Shown here: one piece after another, positions 58,341-64,000 of the stretch
Layout of the letters: each line of letters starts with the position of its first letter
Position numbering within the stretch: position 1 is the first letter of the stretch
Assembly (NCBI GenBank): GCA_910588505.1
Contig: CAJUPQ010000006.1
Span: forward strand, 1-64,000
DNA: 64,000 nucleotides
Direction of reading: 5' to 3'
Source of the DNA: an uncultured Hungatella sp.
Lineage (GTDB): Bacteria; Bacillota; Clostridia; Lachnospirales; Lachnospiraceae
The notes under the pieces: model-generated
Seen by the model: only the letters and a program-made list of their open reading frames with translations
Database searches by the model: none
Told to the model about the DNA's origin: nothing
Program-made: the position numbers and the translations under genes

Positions 58341-59312
58341 ATGGCTCTGCCCCTCATCATCCTTACAGGCCCCACGGCCGTGGGGAAAACCGACCTTTCC
58401 ATCCGCCTGGCCAAGGCCGTGGGCGGCGAGATCATCAGCGCCGATTCCATGCAGGCGTACCGCCATATGGACATAGGCTCCGCCAAAGTGACCGGGGAGG
58501 AGATGGAGGGGGTACCTCACCATCTCATCGACGTGCTGGAGCCCACCCAGGCGTTTCATGTGGTCCTGTTCCAGAAGCTGGCCAAGGAGGCCATGGCCGA
58601 AATCTATGGCCGCGGACACATTCCCGTGGTGGCAGGCGGGACCGGCTTTTATATCCAGGCCCTTGTGTATGACATCGACTTTACGGAAAATGACGGCGAC
58701 CCTGCCGTCCGCGCCCGACTGGAGGAGACGGCAAAAGCCAAGGGCGCCGGGTATCTCCACCATATGCTAAAGGACATTGACCCTGCCGCCGCTGATCAGA
58801 TCCACGCAAACAATATCAAGCGGGTCATCCGGGCCATCGAGTTTTACGAGAAGACCGGCACGCGGATCTCGGACCACAATGAGGCGGAGCGGAAAAAGGA
58901 GTCCCCCTACGATTTTCTCTACTATGTCCTCAACACGGACCGGGCCGCGCTCTATGACCGGATCGACCGGCGGGTGGACCGGATGGTGGAAGACGGCCTT
59001 GTGGACGAGGTGAGGAAGCTGGCGGATATGGGCTGCACCAGGGATATGGTGTCCATGCAGGGGCTTGGGTACAAGGAGATTTTGGACTACTTAGACGGCA
59101 GATGCAGCCTTGAGGAGGCAATATACATCTTAAAGCGAGACACCAGGCATTTCGCCAAACGGCAGCTGACCTGGTTCAAGCGGGAGAGGGATGTGCGGTG
59201 GCTGAACCTGCCAGAGTTTGGGTACGACAGGGAAAAGGTGCTTGCGCGTATGCTGGAGGAGATCTCCCAAAAGGGTTGGGAAAATAAAACCATAACACAG
59301 GAGAACAGATGA
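58341..59312 (+). CDS. miaA: tRNA dimethylallyltransferase
   Basis: Transfers a dimethylallyl group to A37 of tRNAs reading UNN codons, supplying the substrate of MiaB. The 323-aa protein has the P-loop ILTGPTAVGKTDLS, the catalytic Asp-containing SADSMQAYRHMDIGSAK, GGTGFYIQAL and the C-terminal TRHFAKRQLTWFKRE. AGGAGG is 9 nt before ATG 58341; an upstream TTG is too close to it. The next gene starts one base after its stop. Confidence 0.96.
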   Translation: MALPLIILTGPTAVGKTDLSIRLAKAVGGEIISADSMQAYRHMDIGSAKVTGEEMEGVPHHLIDVLEPTQAFHVVLFQKLAKEAMAEIYGRGHIPVVAGGTGFYIQALVYDIDFTENDGDPAVRARLEETAKAKGAGYLHHMLKDIDPAAADQIHANNIKRVIRAIEFYEKTGTRISDHNEAERKKESPYDFLYYVLNTDRAALYDRIDRRVDRMVEDGLVDEVRKLADMGCTRDMVSMQGLGYKEILDYLDGRCSLEEAIYILKRDTRHFAKRQLTWFKRERDVRWLNLPEFGYDREKVLARMLEEISQKGWENKTITQENR

Positions 59313-59313
59313 T

Positions 59314-60642
59314 ATGAACAAAACGACCATATATACCTCCCTGGGGCTCACCCCTCAGGTGCTGAAATTTGGGGAGGAGATCGAAGCGTCTTTAAAGGAC
59401 AGATTTGAGGTCATTGACGAGAGGGCGGAGTACAATCAGTTAAAAGTCATAAAGGCCATGCAGAAGAACCGGGTCAGCGATATCCATTTCGCGGCCACCA
59501 CAGGATACGGGTACAATGACCTGGGCAGAGATACCTTAGAGAAAGTGTACGCCAGCGTTTTTGAGGCGGAGAGCGCCCTGGTGCGGCCCCAGCTTATGAG
59601 CGGGACCCACGCGCTCCACATCGCCCTGTCAGGCAATCTCCGCCCCGGGGACCAGCTTCTCTCCCCCAACGGAAAGCCTTACGACACCCTGGAGGAGGTT
59701 ATAGGCATCCGAGAATCCCCGGGTTCTCTGAAAGAATACGGGGTCACCTACCGCCAGGTGGATCTTCGCCCTGACGGCTCCTTTGACTTTGACGGCATCG
59801 CCAAAGCCATCAACGAAAAGACAAAGCTGATGACCATCCAGCGGTCTAAGGGCTACGCCGTGCGCCCCACCTTTTCCGTGGACCAGATCGGTGAAGTCAT
59901 CGCCTTTGCCAAAAAGATCAAGCCGGACCTGATCTGTATGGTGGATAACTGTTACGGCGAATTTGTGGAGCTGACAGAGCCCACTCAGGTGGGGGCTGAC
60001 ATGGCTGTAGGCTCCCTCATAAAAAACCCCGGCGGCGGCTTAGCTCCCATCGGAGGCTACATCGTAGGGCGGAAAGACTGCGTTGACCGGGCCGCCTTCC
60101 GCTTAAGCGCCCCCGGCCTTGGCAGGGAAGTAGGGGCCAGCTTAGGGCTGAATCAGTCCCTGTATCAGGGGCTGTTTCTGTCGCCCACCGTGGTGGCAGG
60201 GGCCCTCAAAGGAGCCATCTTCGCGGCCAACATCTATGAGAAGCTGGGATTTGCCGTAGTCCCTGACAGCAAAGAGGAGCGCCACGACATCATCCAGTCC
60301 ATCACCTTCGGCACGCCGGAAGGCGTCGTCGCCTTCTGCCAGGGCATCCAGGCCGCTGCTCCCGTGGACAGCTTCGTCACCCCGGAACCCTGGGACATGC
60401 CGGGATACGACGCCCCGGTCATCATGGCGGCGGGAGCCTTTGTCCAGGGTTCCTCCATCGAGTTAAGCGCCGACGGCCCCATAAAGCCCCCCTACGCCGT
60501 ATACTTCCAGGGCGGCCTCACCTGGTACCACGCCAAACTGGGCATCCTCATGTCCCTCCAAAAACTTTGCGACGCAGGCCTCACTGGTCTCACCCCCAAA
60601 AACATTACCCCCAAACCCCAGCCTCCCTGCCGCCGCCAGTAA
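59314..60642 (+). CDS. PLP-dependent Met gamma-lyase/aluminium-resistance family enzyme
   Basis: A 442-aa fold-type I PLP enzyme (PF06838-like; often called methionine gamma-lyase family or aluminium resistance protein). The likely PLP lysine lies in AVGSLIKNPGGGLAP (about residue 234), preceded by LICMVDNCYGEF with the pyridine-binding Asp. The active role is uncertain; the labels come from homology only. It starts one base after the miaA stop with GGAG upstream, so miaA and this gene form a pair. Confidence 0.9.
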   Translation: MNKTTIYTSLGLTPQVLKFGEEIEASLKDRFEVIDERAEYNQLKVIKAMQKNRVSDIHFAATTGYGYNDLGRDTLEKVYASVFEAESALVRPQLMSGTHALHIALSGNLRPGDQLLSPNGKPYDTLEEVIGIRESPGSLKEYGVTYRQVDLRPDGSFDFDGIAKAINEKTKLMTIQRSKGYAVRPTFSVDQIGEVIAFAKKIKPDLICMVDNCYGEFVELTEPTQVGADMAVGSLIKNPGGGLAPIGGYIVGRKDCVDRAAFRLSAPGLGREVGASLGLNQSLYQGLFLSPTVVAGALKGAIFAANIYEKLGFAVVPDSKEERHDIIQSITFGTPEGVVAFCQGIQAAAPVDSFVTPEPWDMPGYDAPVIMAAGAFVQGSSIELSADGPIKPPYAVYFQGGLTWYHAKLGILMSLQKLCDAGLTGLTPKNITPKPQPPCRRQ

Positions 60643-60957
60643 CACCCGCCCCATAACTCACTGCAGGAAATGTATCCTCAGCCACTCTACCAAAGATTTT
60701 TTTGTTACAATTTTTTGTAAATTTAGCCAGTAAAGTAGCCAGGTCATGCCCCATATTCCCAATGAGGGGTCTCTGACCCGCCGGACCTCCTATATACCCC
60801 ATTGTAACCCACCCCGAAAAAAATTTTTAACTTTTTATAAACTAACTATACAGAAATACCATCTTATGGTAAAATGTCATGGAATCAAAATTTTACCACC
60901 CAAGTCCCCTGTTCCCGGCTTCGTACTATGGAGAGTCACGCGGCAAGGAGTGTACCA
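60643..60957. other. 315-bp AT-rich gap before radC
   Basis: A distinctly AT-rich stretch for this window, with a short TTACAA/TTGTAA inverted repeat near 60707, the direct repeat TAGCCAG (about 60727 and 60738), and the radC promoter at its right end. I see no gene in it and no clear terminator for the PLP enzyme. Confidence 0.6.
60847..60875 (+). promoter_or_regulatory. radC-mreCD-mrdA promoter
   Basis: TATACA (60847-60852), 17 bp, TAAAAT (60870-60875). An ATG at 60874 in the radC frame overlaps the -10, so it cannot be the start; this supports the GTG at 60958. Confidence 0.5.
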
Positions 60958-61659
60958 GTGGACGACCATATCAAGATGAAAGATATCCCGAAACAGGACC
61001 GCCCCTACGAGAAGTGCGTCTCAAAAGGTCCCGGGATCCTAAGCGACGCGGAACTGCTGGCCGTTATCCTCCGGACCGGCAGCAGGACCTTAAGCTCCCT
61101 GCAGCTTGCCCAGAAGGTGCTGGAGCTGACCTACCCCAAAGATGACGGCCTTCTGGGTCTGTGCCGTTTATCCCTGTCTGATTTTCAGAAGCTTCCGGGA
61201 ATTGGCATTGTCAAAGGTATCCAGCTGCAGTGCATCGGGGAGCTGTCAAAGCGTATCAGCCGCCGCGCGGCAACTGTCACAAATACCACATTCACAAACC
61301 CCCAGTCCGTGGCGGAATACTATATGGAAGAGATGAGGCACTTACAGCAGGAGCATTGTTATGTCATGTTCCTTAACACCAGGCAGGCGCTTATCAAAGA
61401 CCTGCTCATCTCCAAAGGCACGGTGAACACGTCCTTAGCTTCGCCCCGGGAGATCTTTATCGAGGCTCTGCGCTGCCAGGCTGTGGGCATCATCCTGGTC
61501 CACAACCATCCCAGCGGAGACTCCACCCCCAGCCAGGAGGACTGCCTTCTCACCAGGAAGGTCAGCGAAGCCGGAAGCCTTGTGGACATCCAGCTATTAG
61601 ACCATGTTGTCATTGGGGACAATAACTACTGCAGCTTTAAAAAAGAGGGAATGTTATAG
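60958..61659 (+). CDS. radC: RadC family JAB-domain protein
   Basis: A 233-aa RadC/YsxA-type protein; once thought a DNA-repair factor, its biochemical function is unclear. A helix-hairpin-helix-like N-terminal part (KLPGIGIVKGIQLQ) is followed by the JAB1/MPN metalloprotease-like motif HNHPSGDSTPSQED near residue 182. The GTG start has AAGGAG 7 nt upstream and yields the usual family length. It directly abuts mreC (stop and ATG contiguous), reproducing the common radC-mre linkage, but mreB is missing between them. Confidence 0.93.
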   Translation: MDDHIKMKDIPKQDRPYEKCVSKGPGILSDAELLAVILRTGSRTLSSLQLAQKVLELTYPKDDGLLGLCRLSLSDFQKLPGIGIVKGIQLQCIGELSKRISRRAATVTNTTFTNPQSVAEYYMEEMRHLQQEHCYVMFLNTRQALIKDLLISKGTVNTSLASPREIFIEALRCQAVGIILVHNHPSGDSTPSQEDCLLTRKVSEAGSLVDIQLLDHVVIGDNNYCSFKKEGML

Positions 61660-62511
61660 ATGGAATCCAAACACAACCGTTATATTTTAGCAGGCCTGAC
61701 CGTTGTTTGTATCGCGCTCATCGGCATCACCATGGTCACGGACCAGTGGCTGGAGCCTCTGCGCACAGGGGTGGGCTATGTGCTGATCCCCATCCAGTCC
61801 GGAGTCAACAAGGTGGGCGTCACCATATATGAGCAGCTGTCCGACTACGGGAAGCTGAAAGGGGCCGTAGAGGAGAACCGCAGACTCCAGGAGGAGATTG
61901 ACCGGCTCATCGAGGAGAACAACCGGCTAAGCTCCGAGCAGTTCGAGCTTCAGAGGCTGCGGGAGCTTTACGCCCTGGATCAGCAGTACATGCAGTACCA
62001 AAAGACCGCTGCCCGGGTCATTGCCAATGACTCCGGCGACTGGTTCCAGGTATTCCGGGTCAACAAAGGCTCTGCCGACGGCATCCAGGTGGGCAACAAC
62101 GTGCTGGCAGGCGGCGGCCTGGCAGGTATCGTCACAGACGTGGGAGCCCACTACGCCACGGTCCGCTCCATCATCGACGATTCCAGCCGGGTCAGCGCCA
62201 TGGCCCTTCAGTCCGGGGACACCTGTATGGTAGGCGGCGATCTGACCCTTTACAAAGAAGGCAGACTGTCCATCAGCGACATCAAGAAGGACGGGGACGT
62301 GAAGGACGGGGACCGGATCGTCACCTCCAACATCAGCACCACCTACCTGCCAGGCATCCTGATCGGGTACGCGGCGGACATCACCGTTGACAGCAACCAG
62401 CTGACCAGCTCTGGGTATCTGGTGCCTGTGGCGGAATTTAACAACCTTCAGGAGGTGCTTATTATCACGGACCTGAAAGAGATCCAGGACCCCGCAGGAG
62501 GAGAGCCATGA
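61660..62511 (+). CDS. mreC: Cell-shape protein MreC
   Basis: Bitopic membrane protein that links the Rod wall-synthesis complex to the cytoskeleton. The 283-aa protein has one membrane segment (about residues 9-28), a coiled coil (about 62-110, EENRRLQEEIDRLIEENNRL), and beta-barrel domains (VIANDSGDWFQVFRVNKGS, NNVLAGGGLAGIVTDVG). It abuts radC and overlaps mreD by ATGA. Confidence 0.95.
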   Translation: MESKHNRYILAGLTVVCIALIGITMVTDQWLEPLRTGVGYVLIPIQSGVNKVGVTIYEQLSDYGKLKGAVEENRRLQEEIDRLIEENNRLSSEQFELQRLRELYALDQQYMQYQKTAARVIANDSGDWFQVFRVNKGSADGIQVGNNVLAGGGLAGIVTDVGAHYATVRSIIDDSSRVSAMALQSGDTCMVGGDLTLYKEGRLSISDIKKDGDVKDGDRIVTSNISTTYLPGILIGYAADITVDSNQLTSSGYLVPVAEFNNLQEVLIITDLKEIQDPAGGEP

Positions 62512-63026
62512 AGCGGACAGCTATCAATCTACTGCTGATCATCGTCGCCTTCACCATACAGAACTGCGTGTTTCCGCTGATCCCCTTTCTGTCGGCGTCC
62601 CCAAACCTGCTGCTGATCCTGACCTTTTCCTTTGGATTCATGAAAGGCCAGAGGGCGGGCATGTTCTACGGCGTGCTGGCAGGGATCCTTTTGGATCTGT
62701 TCTACAGCGGCCCCTTTGGCTTTTACACCCTGTTCTACGTGTATGTGGGATATGTCAACGGGATCTGCACCAAATATTACTATGAAGAGTACATCACCCT
62801 GCCCCTGGTCTTAAGCGTGTTCAATGAGCTGGCGTACAATCTTTATGTGTACGTATTCCGCTTTCTCATCCGGGGGCGGCTCAACGTCCTTTATTATCTG
62901 AAGGAACTGGTAATTCCGGAGACCATTTTTACGGTTGTGACAACCCTTCTCATCTACCGTCTGCTGCTCTACATCGGCAGATGGCTGACTGAATTTGAAA
63001 ATAGGAGAGATACCACCATTGTTTAG
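62508..63026 (+). CDS. mreD: Cell-shape protein MreD
   Basis: A 172-aa polytopic membrane protein of the Rod complex with five or six hydrophobic segments. FMKGQRAGMFYGVLAGILLDLFY is the characteristic block near residues 44-66. It overlaps mreC by 4 bp and mrdA by 8 bp. Confidence 0.93.
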   Translation: MKRTAINLLLIIVAFTIQNCVFPLIPFLSASPNLLLILTFSFGFMKGQRAGMFYGVLAGILLDLFYSGPFGFYTLFYVYVGYVNGICTKYYYEEYITLPLVLSVFNELAYNLYVYVFRFLIRGRLNVLYYLKELVIPETIFTVVTTLLIYRLLLYIGRWLTEFENRRDTTIV

Positions 63027-64000
63027 AGATTTGCTGGAACTGATACAAATTGGTTTAAAGAGGATTTTGACCTCCCGGATTTTTGCCCTGGCCGTGATCT
63101 TTGTGTGCATGTTCGCGGGACTTGTGGTGCGGCTGTTTGATCTGCAGATCGTTCAGGGGGAGGAGTACGTGAAAAAATACGAGTCCAAGATCCTGCGCAC
63201 TGCCTACACCACAGGCACCAGGGGCAATATCTACGACTGCAACGGCGTGGTCCTGGCAAGAAACGAGCTGGCTTACTCTGTCACCATCCAGGACGTGGGG
63301 GCCTACAGCTCGGACAAGGCCAAAAATTTGATGATCCTGGAGCTGGTGCGGATCCTGGACAGGCAGGGGGAGACCATCCAGGGAGATCTGCCCATTGCCA
63401 TTGACCAGAACGGGGATTTTGTGTACACCACCTCATCGGAGACTGCCAGACTTCGGTTTCTTCGGGACTTTTACGGGAGGCGCTCTGTCAATGAGCTGGA
63501 CGACGAGGACGGCAAGTACCCCTCCAATGTCAGCGCCAGGGATGTCTTTGAGATGACAAAGGAGAAATTTAAGATCGGGGAGATGGAGGACGCCAAGGGG
63601 AATCCTCTGGTGCTGGCGGACGACGAGGCTCTGAAGGTGGGGATCATCCGCTACTCCCTTTCCCTGACCGCGTACACCAGCTACAAGACCACCACCGTGG
63701 CCTCTAACGTGTCGGAGAACACGGTGGTGGATATTTCCGAGCACATGGCTGATCTTCAGGGAGTGGACGTGGCCGAATCCACAGTGCGCATCTACGAGGA
63801 CGCCCTGTATTTTGCCCCCATTATCGGCTACACAGGCAAGGTCTCCAGCGAGGAGCAGTTAGAGGAGCTGCGCCAGAGGGACGAAAGCTATGAGCTCAAC
63901 GACATTGTGGGGCGTATCGGCATTGAGGCCACCCAGGAGGACAAACTCCAGGGGAAAAAGGGAGTCCAGAACATGTACGTGGACAGCCGGGGCAGGGTGT
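63019..64000 (+). CDS. mrdA: Penicillin-binding protein 2 (transpeptidase), 5' part
   Basis: Class B PBP, the transpeptidase of the elongation (Rod) complex. Only the first 327 codons are inside the window; the catalytic Ser-x-x-Lys domain lies beyond. Visible are a cytosolic tail, one membrane segment (about residues 18-40, ILTSRIFALAVIFVCMFAGL), and the pedestal domain with TTGTRGNIYDCNGVVLARN and the IIGYTGKVS and DIVGRIGIE blocks. The start is TTG at 63019, overlapping the mreD stop, with AGGAG about 11 nt upstream; there is no ATG alternative near it. Confidence 0.9.
   Translation, partial: MFRDLLELIQIGLKRILTSRIFALAVIFVCMFAGLVVRLFDLQIVQGEEYVKKYESKILRTAYTTGTRGNIYDCNGVVLARNELAYSVTIQDVGAYSSDKAKNLMILELVRILDRQGETIQGDLPIAIDQNGDFVYTTSSETARLRFLRDFYGRRSVNELDDEDGKYPSNVSARDVFEMTKEKFKIGEMEDAKGNPLVLADDEALKVGIIRYSLSLTAYTSYKTTTVASNVSENTVVDISEHMADLQGVDVAESTVRIYEDALYFAPIIGYTGKVSSEEQLEELRQRDESYELNDIVGRIGIEATQEDKLQGKKGVQNMYVDSRGRV

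Noticed and set aside
1..64000. rRNA, tRNA or prophage genes
   Set aside because: No recognisable tRNA cloverleaf, rRNA sequence, integrase or structural phage gene was found in any part of the window.

Overview
This 64-kb window is a chromosomal segment from a Gram-positive, moderately GC-rich Clostridia bacterium, most probably a Lachnospiraceae member of the Enterocloster/Clostridium clostridioforme type. The evidence is gene content: AddAB, QueH, NFACT/RqcH, HisZ with short HisG, a HisF-like/HisI/HisE fusion, clostripain, an archaeal-style aspartate-semialdehyde dehydrogenase, and strong AGGAGG ribosome sites. The species is inferred, not proven. Almost all of the window is housekeeping sequence. 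I see no rRNA, tRNA, CRISPR array, intact IS or prophage.

Layout. 0.3-10 kb: an ABC-class ATPase, divergent from addB-addA (double-strand break repair). 10-16.6 kb: serS, a coiled-coil protein, a LytTR response regulator with an Agr-like sensor kinase, and rqcH, whose stop codon overlaps that of the kinase. 17-25 kb: queH, ptsH, then hisZ-hisG-hisD-hisB-GNAT-LRR protein, mostly joined by 4-bp overlaps. 25-27 kb: an orphan pectinesterase and a coiled-coil gene broken by a 54-bp perfect palindrome. 27-41.6 kb: a type IIA topoisomerase pair, deoD, tatD, asd, galM, topB, a beta-helix protein, upp, a lipoprotein and an MFS carrier. 41.6-48.7 kb: a highly structured intergenic segment, ybaK-dus-hisA-hisFIE, pepT, decayed genes, a conserved hypothetical gene and a 166-bp MITE-like element. 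48.7-60.6 kb: miaB-mutS-mutL, clostripain, GNAT, miaA and a PLP enzyme. 60.9-64 kb: radC-mreC-mreD-mrdA, with mrdA cut by the window end.

Functional links. DNA repair is heavily represented (addAB, mutSL, radC, topB), and three of these proteins (AddB, AddA, MutL) carry expanded low-complexity or tandemly repeated inserts. Histidine synthesis is split into two clusters 21 kb apart. hisC, hisH and a catalytically intact hisF are missing from the window.

The most interesting non-genic signal is a dispersed intergenic repeat whose end reads TTGAGTGAGCAAAG. At least eight full or partial copies are present. Three abut or overlap the stop codon of a gene, two are closed by inverted ends, and three share a conserved internal hairpin. 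Other points for a second look are a 115-nt branched inverted-repeat structure at 41642-41756, a 9-12-9 direct repeat upstream of the sensor kinase that matches the spacing of LytTR operators, the palindrome-split gene, and the degenerate HisF domain fused to HisIE.
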